A DNA stretch of 64,000 nucleotides from Paenibacillus sp. J45TS6 (GTDB taxonomy: Bacteria; Bacillota; Bacilli; Paenibacillales; Paenibacillaceae), in assembly GCF_018403285.1 (NCBI RefSeq), contig NZ_BOSJ01000004.1:186001-250000 (forward strand), written 5' to 3'. Under the pieces are notes generated by a model. It saw nothing but the letters and a program-made list of their open reading frames with translations. It had not been told where the DNA came from and made no database searches. Positions 27,608-36,266 of this stretch are shown here, piece after piece. Within the stretch, counting starts at the first letter, position 1. Each line of letters begins with the position of its first letter. The translations under genes were made by a program, and so were the position numbers.

Positions 27608-28250
27608 TCAAGTTAGTAATTTTCTGTTCATTTTTTTGCCGTCAAATGTAAACAAGACAGGTTTATCATCAATCATTGTCTCAAGATGAACGGCGCGGCC
27701 CCATAACTTATATACGTAAGGGAGCGTACGCTCCATGTATTTTAGATCAAGCTCAATGCCTTCATACTGGTGTTTTAATACGATTTCACCCGTGCGAAGG
27801 TGATCAGCATCCTTAACAACAAGATAGGGAGATCCGCCGTTAACCCTAGCAAAGACGAGCTGATCCCGAATATTTTCCCATGACTTATCAGTGATTTTCC
27901 AGTCGGGTCCTTTTTTCTCGAACACATATAAATCAAGGTCTTCAACCAGCTGCTTCGTCATGTAGTTACGGATGAATGAGGTATCGGAATCATATTCACG
28001 TACTTCAAACATTTTGGCCCGGCCCCCGCCGGGAGTCCGTCCGAGTCGTTCTTCTTCATATGAAGTTGGATGATCCCATCTTTTTTCAATGTCTTCAAAG
28101 ATTTTAAGACCGAGATAATAAGGGTTCAGACTCTGTTTTGACGGCTGTACAACCGAGGCATTCAGCATCGCATACTCTACGGCTTCATCGCTAGTCAGAT
28201 CCAGTTCACGAATGATGCGCTGATGCCAATACGAAGCCCAGCCTTCGTTC
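27608..28250 (-). pseudogene. spoVR: spoVR, 3' part (206 codons after the core), separated from its 5' part by a mobile element
   Basis: The frame runs without interruption from the att core (NEGWASY) into [11 protein letters not shown] and through the conserved [37 protein letters not shown] and [13 protein letters not shown] to the stop at 27608. Just upstream of the core on the minus strand the element supplies an in-frame TAG, so this part has no start of its own. It joins in frame with 55,164-56,006 to give about 482 residues, the normal SpoVR length. SpoVR acts in spore cortex formation in Bacillus and works with PrkA and YhbH. The gene is silent in this arrangement unless the element excises. 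Confidence 0.93.
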
Positions 28251-28264
28251 TGCTAAGGTGCTTA
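28229..28264. repeat. attL: 22-bp core plus element-side arm
   Basis: The core 28229-28250 is identical to 55179-55200. Four bases later AAGGTGCTTA (28255-28264) is the mirror image of TAAGCACCTT (55165-55174) at the other end. The core itself contains ACGAAG and CTTCGT around CCCAGC. Confidence 0.92.
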
Positions 28265-28332
28265 GTAATACAATTCAAATAAAATGTGGTATTATTATCC
28301 TATTGTTACAAAATTGATTATGGAGGAGAAAT

Positions 28333-29730
28333 ATGAAGATAAGTAACATACGTGTCAGTAAATTGTTTGGGGAATTTGATCATGAAATTGCATTGAATAT
28401 AAATGAACATATTACAATTATACATGGTCAAAATGGTTTAGGAAAAACGACACTTTTAAATATGATTCATAATTTTTTTAGTCATCAGTTTTATAAGTTG
28501 TCTGTAATACCGTTTAAAGAGTTTGTAATACTTTTTGATGATAATTCAAGTGTTTTGATAGAAAATAATGAATCAATATATAGTGAAAAGAATTCAATTT
28601 CAATAATTTATAAACCTTCAGAAGGTAAAAATCAGCATTACAAACCTTCATTTGATGATGAGGACTCTAATTTTTCTTTACCGATACATATGCTGGATGA
28701 CTTGATTCCTGGTCTGGATCAAATTGGTCCGAGGCACTGGAGATATACTCCTACAGGGGATATTCTTACACTTAATCAAATATTAAGTAGATTCAGTGAG
28801 TATATTCCTTCTCAATTTATTAGACAAAATAATGTACCAGAATGGCTTGTAGAGATCAAAAAAACTAATCCAATTCAATTTATTAAAACTGAAAGATTAA
28901 CACTGAAAAATCTAGAAAGAGAGAATTTTAGAAGGCTACCACATGAGCAAAATACAGAACATTCAGTTACTGTTTATGCTAATGAACTTGCAAGAGAAAT
29001 AAAATCAAAGCTTGCTGATTATGGAGCGCTGTCCCAATCTCTAGACAGAACATTCCCGGCTAGGCTAGTTCGGTTGAGGAATCCAGAGGTACTAGATAAT
29101 ATAGAGTTATTGAATAAATTAAATGAGTTAGAGACTAAAAGGGAAAAATTGATTAAATTAGGATTGTTGGATAGTGGTACTGATCCTGAATTTCAGGTGA
29201 GTAACGAGGAAATTGATGACCGAACACGTAGTGTACTTTCCATTTATGTACGTGACACAGAAAAAAAACTGAACGTATTCAATGATTTAGCATCTAGAAT
29301 TGATTTACTGAAAAAGATTGTTAAAGCTCGTTTTCGTCACAAAGAAATGGTTATTGACAAAGTGAAAGGAATTGAGTTCGTTACTTCACGTGGAGAAACA
29401 TTACATCCTATGAGCCTGTCTTCTGGTGAGCAGCACCAAATCGTTCTTCTTTATGAACTTTTGTTTAAAATTACTTCTAACTCCTTAATACTTATTGACG
29501 AGCCAGAGCTATCTCTTCATGTAGCATGGCAAGTACAATTCTTAAGAGACTTAAAAGAGATTACAGAGGTTGTACCGTTTGATGTATTAATTGCTACTCA
29601 TTCCCCTCAGATTATAAATGATCGATGGGATCTTACTGTTGCATTAGAAGAAGATGAGTTTGATGAGTCTGAATACGATGTTGAAGTAGATGATGATACA
29701 GACATTTTTTTGGAGGGGCTCTTCAAATGA
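28333..29730 (+). CDS. ABC/AAA-type ATPase, PARIS AriA-like
   Basis: 465 residues. Walker A is IHGQNGLGKTTLLNMI (about 30-45), the ABC signature LSSGEQHQIVLLYELL (about 365) and Walker B SLILIDEPELSLH (about 385), then an H-loop ATHSPQI. A long helical insertion lies between. This is the AAA_15/AAA_21 SMC-like ATPase layout. It overlaps by 4 nt (ATGA) a DUF4435 gene, the pair that defines PARIS, in which AriA senses phage anti-restriction proteins and releases the toxic AriB nuclease. It starts 82 bp inside the element. AT-rich codon use contrasts with the host. Confidence 0.75.
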   Translation: MKISNIRVSKLFGEFDHEIALNINEHITIIHGQNGLGKTTLLNMIHNFFSHQFYKLSVIPFKEFVILFDDNSSVLIENNESIYSEKNSISIIYKPSEGKNQHYKPSFDDEDSNFSLPIHMLDDLIPGLDQIGPRHWRYTPTGDILTLNQILSRFSEYIPSQFIRQNNVPEWLVEIKKTNPIQFIKTERLTLKNLERENFRRLPHEQNTEHSVTVYANELAREIKSKLADYGALSQSLDRTFPARLVRLRNPEVLDNIELLNKLNELETKREKLIKLGLLDSGTDPEFQVSNEEIDDRTRSVLSIYVRDTEKKLNVFNDLASRIDLLKKIVKARFRHKEMVIDKVKGIEFVTSRGETLHPMSLSSGEQHQIVLLYELLFKITSNSLILIDEPELSLHVAWQVQFLRDLKEITEVVPFDVLIATHSPQIINDRWDLTVALEEDEFDESEYDVEVDDDTDIFLEGLFK

Positions 29731-30620
29731 AGTCATACTTAAATGCGTATACATTGGGTAATGAAATATTGATGCTGAAGGGAAATAAAAAAGGAATATC
29801 ATTTTTAGTAGTTGAGGGGTGCACAGATTCATTAGGTTATTATTGGATGGTTAACCACCAAAAATGTTTCCCAATAACTGCTCATAGCAAGGATAATGTA
29901 CTTGCTACAATAAATTATTTGGAGCAAAAAAATACTGATGGAATTTTAGGAATTGTTGATGCGGATTTTTGGAATGTTGATGGAGTTAATTTACCTAGTA
30001 ATAATATTGTTATAACTGATTCACATGATATTGAAACATTAATTATCAGTTCACCAGCTCTAGATAAAGTTTTAATTCATTATGGAGATAGAGACAAGCT
30101 GCCTTCAATTGACAATGTTATAAACTTGTTATTAGAAGCGGGAAAGCCATTGGGATTTTTAAGATGGTTATCTTCAAAACGTAAAATGTATCTAAATTTT
30201 AAAGGTCTTGAGTTTAATCAATTCATTGATGAAAAGACACTGAATGTCGATTGTGATAAATTAATAATTGAGGTAATCAAAAATACAAATAATTGTAAGT
30301 ATAAACATGAGGATCTTAAAAAAATGTTAGAGTATGCGCTTCAAAATTCTACTCATAGTCCTTGGCAAATATGTTGTGGACATGATCTAATTGAGATATT
30401 TAGTATAGGTTTAGTTGAACTGTTTGGGTCCTTTGGATCTCCAGCAAATAAGTCTAGTGTTATAAAATGGTTGTCACTTGCATACGAGAGTGCCTACTTT
30501 TCAGAAACTGCACTGTATTCTGCAATATTAAATTGGGAAACTCATAATTCCCCTTATCTGGTATTAAGGAATGATTATAGATATTCTAGAGTAGAAGAAG
30601 TAGCAACTAAAATTTCATAG
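29727..30620 (+). CDS. DUF4435 (TOPRIM-like) protein, PARIS AriB-like
   Basis: 297 residues. The N-terminal part has the DUF4435 acidic signature: VVEGCTDSLGYYW (Glu), GIVDADFW (DxD-like) and VITDSHDIETLIIS. DUF4435 proteins are TOPRIM-related nucleases; in PARIS, AriB is the toxic effector that cleaves host tRNA when released from AriA. Overlap with the ATPase gene indicates coupled translation. Other AAA-DUF4435 systems exist, so PARIS is the best but not the only reading. An inverted repeat just after the stop (GACTTCC / GGAAGTC, 30638-30662) may terminate the unit. Confidence 0.72.
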   Translation: MKSYLNAYTLGNEILMLKGNKKGISFLVVEGCTDSLGYYWMVNHQKCFPITAHSKDNVLATINYLEQKNTDGILGIVDADFWNVDGVNLPSNNIVITDSHDIETLIISSPALDKVLIHYGDRDKLPSIDNVINLLLEAGKPLGFLRWLSSKRKMYLNFKGLEFNQFIDEKTLNVDCDKLIIEVIKNTNNCKYKHEDLKKMLEYALQNSTHSPWQICCGHDLIEIFSIGLVELFGSFGSPANKSSVIKWLSLAYESAYFSETALYSAILNWETHNSPYLVLRNDYRYSRVEEVATKIS

Positions 30621-30689
30621 CTGGCTACTCATAAGAAATGACTTCCTAAATACGGAAGTCATTTCTTATATAAAACAACCTTGTACGAC

Positions 30690-30806
30690 TCACCCAACAA
30701 TGGTTTTCCCTCAACAGATTGTCTCTCAATAAACGCTCTTTCCCCATAACCGATAAACATATGGTAGTGTCCGCTCCACATACTTCAACTCTAAACTTCC
30801 AGACAT
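30690..30806 (-). pseudogene. Decayed spoVR 3' fragment inside the element
   Basis: The minus strand reads [20 protein letters not shown], then SVY and an in-frame stop, then ET. This matches the C-terminal region of SpoVR, and is closer to the element's own copy ([22 protein letters not shown]) than to the host copy ([22 protein letters not shown]). Further stops follow. About 500 bp of spoVR that should separate this part from an att core are missing. It is directly followed by a copy of the element end. Confidence 0.8.
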
Positions 30807-30811
30807 CATTT

Positions 30812-30826
30812 TGCTAAGGTGCTTAG
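30812..30826. repeat. Second copy of the element's left-end sequence
   Basis: TGCTAAGGTGCTTAG is identical to 28251-28265, the first 15 bases of the element after the attL core. It lies next to the spoVR remnant in the same relative orientation as at attL. Confidence 0.85.
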
Positions 30827-30848
30827 AAAATAATGCAAAGATATGTAG

Positions 30849-30998
30849 AAAAAAGGAGGTGTAGGTTCCAAGGTAGCTGAAGTAACTAAGGTATCATTGG
30901 AACATGCCATTGATACAATTCCTAAAAATTATGGCTATATTTTAATGCCTTATGATACATCAGATGGATTACACGAACTTTCTTGGGAGAGGCAATAA
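30849..30998 (+). pseudogene. Short open frame without a standard start, probably a gene remnant
   Basis: Fifty codons are open from just after an in-frame TAG to a TAA (30996). A possible TTG start lies at 30897. The translation includes YGYILMPYDTSDGLHELSW. I do not recognise it. The rest of 30,999-31,606 holds a repeat copy, a terminator and AT-rich DNA with no convincing gene. Confidence 0.3.
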
Positions 30999-31045
30999 TT
31001 ATTTTAAATCAGTCTCTCCATATTACCCATAAAACCAAGAGACCT

Positions 31046-31099
31046 TTATCATCCTAAAATAATGTCCATACTGGTGAATATAGAAACCCGACAAAACCC
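31046..31099 (+). repeat. Imperfect 54-bp direct repeat, copy A
   Basis: About 85 percent identical to 37458-37510, same orientation. The motif contains CATCCTAAAAT, GTCCA, ATAGAAACC and GACAAA. The two copies bracket the Kiwa-like to SIR2 segment. Confidence 0.75.
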
Positions 31100-31147
31100 A
31101 GTGTATTAAAAAAATATATTAAGTGGTATTTCATATTAAGCGAAAGC

Positions 31148-31183
31148 AGCGTTAACCTAATTGTCAGGTTAACGCTTTTTATT
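31148..31183 (+). terminator. Rho-independent terminator
   Basis: Perfect 11-bp stem AGCGTTAACCT (31148-31158) / AGGTTAACGCT (31166-31176), then TTTTATTT. It has no intact gene upstream, in keeping with a remnant region. Confidence 0.8.
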
Positions 31184-31606
31184 TAGGGGAGGAACCAATT
31201 AATAAGAAAAGAGTGATCTTAACTGACAGTGAGTCAGCGTTCTATGTCTTAAACAGCATTTATATTTATATAAAATCCCAAGTCTTTGGATTGATATTAT
31301 TTAATGAATAATTGTATGATTTTTATTTGGTAAATCAATAAGGAGAATTATTTAATGCTAGTCCGACCATTGTCAGCTTAAATGATCTTTTGTAGTCGAT
31401 ATATTAAATTTATTGAAAATATTATCAATGAGGTTTTGTGCTTCCTCTTCTTGATGTAATTCAATTAGATTCATTTCGCCTAATCGAATAGAGATCACAA
31501 GTTACATTCTAACTGTGATTGAGCGTGTTCTAAAATCATGAGTCTTCCAATTTTATGTAAATGTTCTATAATGAAACTAGAAATAGGTCGAAGGAAGGAG
31601 TGCAAT

Positions 31607-32173
31607 ATGAGAGCCTGGGTAAAAGCTACATTATTCTTCAGCTCCCTTTCTCCGCTTTTTTTTATTCTTTTAGTCCAAATGATTGATTTTGAATATATTA
31701 AGAAGTTATATTGGACTGGTAAATTTAGCGACTGGGATTTTATTGCGAAAATATTTACTCAACCGTATATTGCGTTAGCATTTTTGGTTCTCATAATATT
31801 ACCTAATGCACTTTTATTCTGCATGATGTATTACTTTAAGACACATGCGCCAGTACAAGCGACTATTACGAAAGTTGCTTCTAAAAACGGTGACGTACTT
31901 AATTATATCGCTACCTATTTGATTCCGTTTGTTTCATTTAAAACTGACAAAATTAATGATCTGCTTGCATTTATTTTGCTTATGATTATCTTAACTATCG
32001 TATACATCAATGCTAACATCTACTTTATTAATCCATTCTTGACTATAATGCGATACAACATCGTTGAAATTAATGGAACATACATTACGATATGTAAAGG
32101 CGAGTTTGTTACCGGTGACCCTATAAATTTATATTTGATTGATCACAATGTCTACATAGGAGTGAAAAAATAA
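31607..32173 (+). CDS. kwaA: Four-span membrane protein, Kiwa KwaA-like
   Basis: 188 residues from the ATG at 31607, 6 nt after AAGGAAGGAG; the frame opens at 31538 without a site. Hydrophobic segments lie near residues 5-25, 48-72, 95-112 and 120-150. Its stop overlaps the start of the next gene (TAATG). A small four-helix membrane protein directly upstream of a DUF4868-like protein is the Kiwa arrangement, in which KwaA senses phage at the membrane. Identification leans on topology, size and neighbour more than on motifs. Confidence 0.65.
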   Translation: MRAWVKATLFFSSLSPLFFILLVQMIDFEYIKKLYWTGKFSDWDFIAKIFTQPYIALAFLVLIILPNALLFCMMYYFKTHAPVQATITKVASKNGDVLNYIATYLIPFVSFKTDKINDLLAFILLMIILTIVYINANIYFINPFLTIMRYNIVEINGTYITICKGEFVTGDPINLYLIDHNVYIGVKK

Positions 32174-33114
32174 TGGCGACAACAGCAGAACTCGTTCAAC
32201 TTAAAACTATTATTCAGAATGCGGCAAACAGAAGTGCTAATTTATATATGATTCAAAAACCTAAAACTCGTAATCCGCAGTTTCCCTTTATCGTTCAAAG
32301 AGCTAGGAATTCAAATGCAATTGCAACTGCTTTTATCGAATTGTTTTTGTTGCATTTGGACAAAGCAATAAAAGATGATGAGACTGTGCCTTACGACATT
32401 AACCTGGATTCCAACGATTACATTCAATATATTGATAGTGCATCTGTTCCAAATGCAGCTGTTATTAATAATGAAATTGCAAATCCCAATGTAACACAAC
32501 TCCAAGCTGTTGATAATGATTTCTTTAAAACGATATGGGCGTATGCTGTTAAGATTCAATTTGATGGTGAAGAGCTTATTTTCTATCGTAAATATAGCAA
32601 TGGAAAAATTTTATCTCGCAATACGTTTGATGCGATAATGTTGCGAAATGGAATTTTTTCTGCAATAGAAGAAGATGTTTTCCAGATTGATCCGACGATA
32701 GATGCATTTACATACAACAATGAAATCATTATTCTACATATGACGAATTTCGAACGTATTTTCGGATATGAAGAGTTATACGAAGCAGCTGCAACTTCAG
32801 CATTACAACAAATTTCAGCAACTCATAATTTCGTAGACATAGCTGAATTAACTGGTTTTGTAGATACCGATTCTCGAAAAAAGAGGAAGTTAGCAGCAAT
32901 TCAACGAAATAATCTCATTCCAAACATGGGGTTTTCTAAAATTAGGAAAACAATTGTCAATTATAATCTTCAAATTAATATAGATGTTAACAATCAGCGG
33001 TTTGAACTTACTAAGGAGAATGCATTACGTTTTCTTAAAGCACTTAATGATGATTATCTTCGATCAGAAGCTACTAAGAATCGTTACGAAGCAACGTCAA
33101 AAAGACGGTCTTAA
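32173..33114 (+). CDS. kwaB: DUF4868-like protein, Kiwa KwaB-like
   Basis: 313 residues, the usual KwaB length. The central region FFKTIWAYAVKIQFDGEELI, FYRKYSNGKIL and the segment DAFTYNNEIIILHMTNFERIFGY fit DUF4868 as I remember it, and the C-terminal half is helical. In Kiwa, KwaB binds DNA with the membrane partner and blocks late phage transcription and replication. It is translationally coupled to the membrane gene upstream. Confidence is moderate because the family has few fixed catalytic residues. Confidence 0.65.
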   Translation: MATTAELVQLKTIIQNAANRSANLYMIQKPKTRNPQFPFIVQRARNSNAIATAFIELFLLHLDKAIKDDETVPYDINLDSNDYIQYIDSASVPNAAVINNEIANPNVTQLQAVDNDFFKTIWAYAVKIQFDGEELIFYRKYSNGKILSRNTFDAIMLRNGIFSAIEEDVFQIDPTIDAFTYNNEIIILHMTNFERIFGYEELYEAAATSALQQISATHNFVDIAELTGFVDTDSRKKRKLAAIQRNNLIPNMGFSKIRKTIVNYNLQINIDVNNQRFELTKENALRFLKALNDDYLRSEATKNRYEATSKRRS

Positions 33115-33180
33115 TTTTCACTAACATACAACATCGGTAACCTATTCTCAGCTAGGATAAGCTATGGGAGGGAAAAAATT

Positions 33181-34029
33181 ATTAACCGACAAAAAAAATC
33201 AGTGTTTATTGTTACATACCTTATTGGAAATATTTCGAACAAGGACCCGATTCTTATAAACTATAGTGGTTCAACTGGAAAGGAAGTAGATAAACTTGCA
33301 GATGAACTTACCCAATGGGCATTCATGGATGTAGGAGATGATCCATCATTTTTTGCAGCAAAGCAATTCAATCACAATATTACTTGGGGAATCTGTAGGC
33401 TGGATGTACGAAATTCTCTTAAAGAAAGTGATACTGTACTTTTCTTCGGTGCAAAAAAAGAAACGAATGAAATGCATTATTATTTTATTGGATGGGCAAC
33501 TGTTTTAGAGAAAATCAAACAAACAGATATTTGGATAGACGAGAGATATTTTTGTTTCCAAAAAAATAGTAATTTATTAATCAATAAAAAAGTCAATAAC
33601 GAATTTTGTTATGAAGAAAAAATACTTAAAAAATATGACCATCGAAAAGAATGGTTATGGAAGATCTCAAGTGGAAAAAAGGGGACGAAAAAGGGGATAT
33701 TATCCTTATCTAAGAAAAGCAAAACTATCCCTAATGCATTTGATGTGCATTCAAATTATGTAATATTTTCAAATAGTGCCGGCAAAACAGTTATTTTTTC
33801 TAATCCAATTAAAGTTGCTACTTATAGTGAAAAAATGGACTCTTACACAGAGGAATGGGATCAAAACCCTATAGCCCAAGAAATAAAAAAACTCATTTTT
33901 TCATATTCAAAAAGGGATAGCCTTCGAATTAATAATTATATGCGTCACCGTCATATACGCATAAGTCTAGATGAAGAACAAGAAAATCTTTTTTTTATTT
34001 CATTAGAGAAGATACGACTAAAAATCTAA
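33181..34029 (+). CDS. Nmad/EVE-like domain protein of unknown function, possibly ATT-initiated
   Basis: 275 residues from a GTG at 33202, or 282 from an in-frame ATT at 33181. The only ribosome binding site (GGGAGGG, 33166-33172) is 8 nt before the ATT and about 30 nt before the GTG, so the rare ATT start is preferred here. The N-terminal half contains FFAAKQFNHNITWGICRLDV, RNSLKESDTVLFFG and YYFIGWATVLEKI, a pattern like that of nucleotide-modification-associated (Nmad) and EVE/YTH-type readers of modified bases. This assignment is tentative. It follows the Kiwa-like pair by 66 nt and may belong to the same operon. Confidence 0.6.
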   Translation: MNRQKKSVFIVTYLIGNISNKDPILINYSGSTGKEVDKLADELTQWAFMDVGDDPSFFAAKQFNHNITWGICRLDVRNSLKESDTVLFFGAKKETNEMHYYFIGWATVLEKIKQTDIWIDERYFCFQKNSNLLINKKVNNEFCYEEKILKKYDHRKEWLWKISSGKKGTKKGILSLSKKSKTIPNAFDVHSNYVIFSNSAGKTVIFSNPIKVATYSEKMDSYTEEWDQNPIAQEIKKLIFSYSKRDSLRINNYMRHRHIRISLDEEQENLFFISLEKIRLKI

Positions 34030-34424
34030 ACTGAAGTATTGAAAAATATTCATTCGTTTTTTTATTATGACTACTGGATACGTTAGTTGATGATGATATG
34101 AATAGTTTTTTATGGGAATCTGAACTAATAATCCAACCTAACAATTATCTTTTTATAAAGAATCTTTCTTTATAAACTTACAGATATAATACAACTCATT
34201 ATTTACTCCTCCAGTAAACTATTGACTTCATAACTTTATTCCATTATCTCTCATACACTTGTTTGAGTAATTGAACAATCATAACTGGTAGATTGAATTT
34301 ATAAATTTTAATTTTTCTCGGTGAGCAGATAATTACACTTTAGGTCCCCTTTTTAATCGAATTACACTGAAGTATTAGATGAAATATTTTATAGGATTTT
34401 AAAGGAACTTGAACGGTAATTTAA
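34030..34424. other. AT-rich intergenic region between convergent genes
   Basis: About 400 nt without a convincing gene. Short open stretches lack starts or binding sites. GAAGTATT occurs twice (34033 and 34369 areas). A terminator closes it at 34425. Confidence 0.5.
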
Positions 34425-34452
34425 AGAAAACCACTCAGCGGAGTGGTTTTCT
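34425..34452. terminator. Bidirectional terminator upstream of the HerA stop
   Basis: AGAAAACCACTC (34425-34436) pairs perfectly with GAGTGGTTTTCT (34441-34452) around AGCG. Confidence 0.85.
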
Positions 34453-34460
34453 AATGTGAT

Positions 34461-36242
34461 TCAAATCCTACTTTGTTTTCGTAAGTTCTCAACTGCTTGC
34501 ATTAAATTTACTTTGTCGCCGCTCTCTTTCCATCTCGTCCAGAAGTCGATGGTATTACTTTTAGGCGGATGAACTGGCTTATTTAATACTATTCTTGTAG
34601 GTAGTAAAGTTGAATCACCAACTACAACTGCTTCTCCTACTTCTAGTCCAGGTAGTATTTCTAATAAACCACCCAAAGTATCCGGCAATAAATTTTTAAC
34701 GACTGTTTTATCACGTTCGTTCGTTAGTCTTAAAGATATAATGTTGTTGCATTGACTTAATATCGTTGTACTAACATCGGATGGTCGTTGACTTACTACA
34801 AATAGACCAACGCCATATTTGCGTCCTTCTTTAGCAATGCGTTCGAAATTTTCGAGTGATTTTCGCTCAGTAGAATTTTGTGGAGAATTTGGCAAATATA
34901 AATGTGCTTCATCACAAATGAGCAGAATAGGATGTCTTCCTTCATTATCATTGCCTGGCTCAAGCCAAAATTGAATTTGATATACTAATCTTGCTACCAA
35001 GCTGACTATTATCGGAAGTATATCTGAGGGTACCTCTGAAAAATCAATTATTTTAATTCCGGGTTTTTCATACTCGGATATCCCAGGTTGTCCCATAAGA
35101 GTCGTTGCAATCTTAAATAATGATTCGTACTCGTAATATTCTTCTGGTGCCTGGAATAAGAAACCATAGCGCCTATCTTCAATTTTATTGTTTAGACGTA
35201 TCAGCATTCTGGTTAATTTATCAAATAAGGGTCCTTGTTTTGTTTTTGCCTGACCTTTCTTATCGCCACTTGCATAAACTTCTCCAGTTTCAATTTCTTC
35301 CTTGTTCTTCTGTCCTAATAAGCTAATAATACTTTCCATGTGAAATGGAATAGGACTGTTAACAGTAAAGCGCTCTAATACATCTCTTTTATTTAACGAT
35401 AACAAGGTTTCCTTTTTTAATTCTGTAACTGCTTCAAGTACAGCCATCGACTGATTTGGTGCTGACTGTTCTGAATTATCAATGATCATTGATTGGATTT
35501 CATCAAAATTCATTAGCCAGAAAGGTAGAAATATTGCATCTTTATTTGGAGCCGATAAGTCCCCTGGACCGGCGATTCTCAGTTGTTGAGCATAAGGCAA
35601 TTTAGTGTATTCTCCATGAAGATCAAACAAAATAATATTAGAGTTATTAAGCTTTACGGCTTGTTCAAGGATGGTTGCCACAGACCATGATTTTCCTGAT
35701 CCTGTACTTCCAAGTAGTGCAGCATGCCTTTGAAATAATTTATTGGCATCAAGATAAGTCTTTGCTTTTTTATCAAGTGCATAAACGCCTATTTCGAGAG
35801 GTAGAGTATCGTCTTCATTTTCAGCATTGCCAATAATACTCATGAATTTTTCGAGTGCAGTGCCTTCTAATGGGAAGACTAGTCGATTAATATCAGGTAA
35901 ACTTAACACAGCTCTAGTGAAATGATTGTATTTGGTACCGTGACGAGTTAAATATGTTCCAATCAAAGTTACTTGAATGGTATTCATTTCATCAGGTATT
36001 TGGTCATAAGTTATTTCTTCTGATAATGGATCTTGAAACTTTTGCTCAACAGGATCTCTCCACACCCTATTTACTAGACCAATAACCCATTCGTTAGCAT
36101 CTTGTCCTTGAATATATATTAAGCGTCCCACACGTGCTTTTGATAACTTTTCTGCTGAACTTACTCTAATAAAAATCTGCGATGTATCAACTCCTCTTAC
36201 CTCACCGATAGCCATTTGTTCCTCAAATGCAAATATGGACAT
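34461..36242 (-). CDS. HerA-type DNA translocase (SIR2-HerA defence)
   Basis: 593 residues. A HAS-barrel-like N-terminus (about 1-150) precedes a RecA/HerA ATPase core with Walker A LLGSTGSGKSWSV (about 195), FDLHGEYTKL, the Walker B ILLICDEAHLYLP (about 440) and the motif FVVSQRPSDVSTTILSQCNN. The C-terminus has GEAVVVGDSTLLPTRIVL. It lies 24 nt downstream of a SIR2-family gene on the same strand. SIR2-HerA is an established two-gene defence in which the hexamer and SIR2 degrade NAD+ and DNA during infection. Its start is preceded by GGAGGTTATTATGT. Confidence 0.88.
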   Translation of the reverse strand: MSIFAFEEQMAIGEVRGVDTSQIFIRVSSAEKLSKARVGRLIYIQGQDANEWVIGLVNRVWRDPVEQKFQDPLSEEITYDQIPDEMNTIQVTLIGTYLTRHGTKYNHFTRAVLSLPDINRLVFPLEGTALEKFMSIIGNAENEDDTLPLEIGVYALDKKAKTYLDANKLFQRHAALLGSTGSGKSWSVATILEQAVKLNNSNIILFDLHGEYTKLPYAQQLRIAGPGDLSAPNKDAIFLPFWLMNFDEIQSMIIDNSEQSAPNQSMAVLEAVTELKKETLLSLNKRDVLERFTVNSPIPFHMESIISLLGQKNKEEIETGEVYASGDKKGQAKTKQGPLFDKLTRMLIRLNNKIEDRRYGFLFQAPEEYYEYESLFKIATTLMGQPGISEYEKPGIKIIDFSEVPSDILPIIVSLVARLVYQIQFWLEPGNDNEGRHPILLICDEAHLYLPNSPQNSTERKSLENFERIAKEGRKYGVGLFVVSQRPSDVSTTILSQCNNIISLRLTNERDKTVVKNLLPDTLGGLLEILPGLEVGEAVVVGDSTLLPTRIVLNKPVHPPKSNTIDFWTRWKESGDKVNLMQAVENLRKQSRI

Positions 36243-36266
36243 ACATAATAACCTCCTTGTTTGGCT

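Noticed and set aside
34030-34424. Small gene after the Nmad/EVE-like gene
   Set aside because: The only 24-codon ATG frame lacks a ribosome binding site and has no recognisable product.
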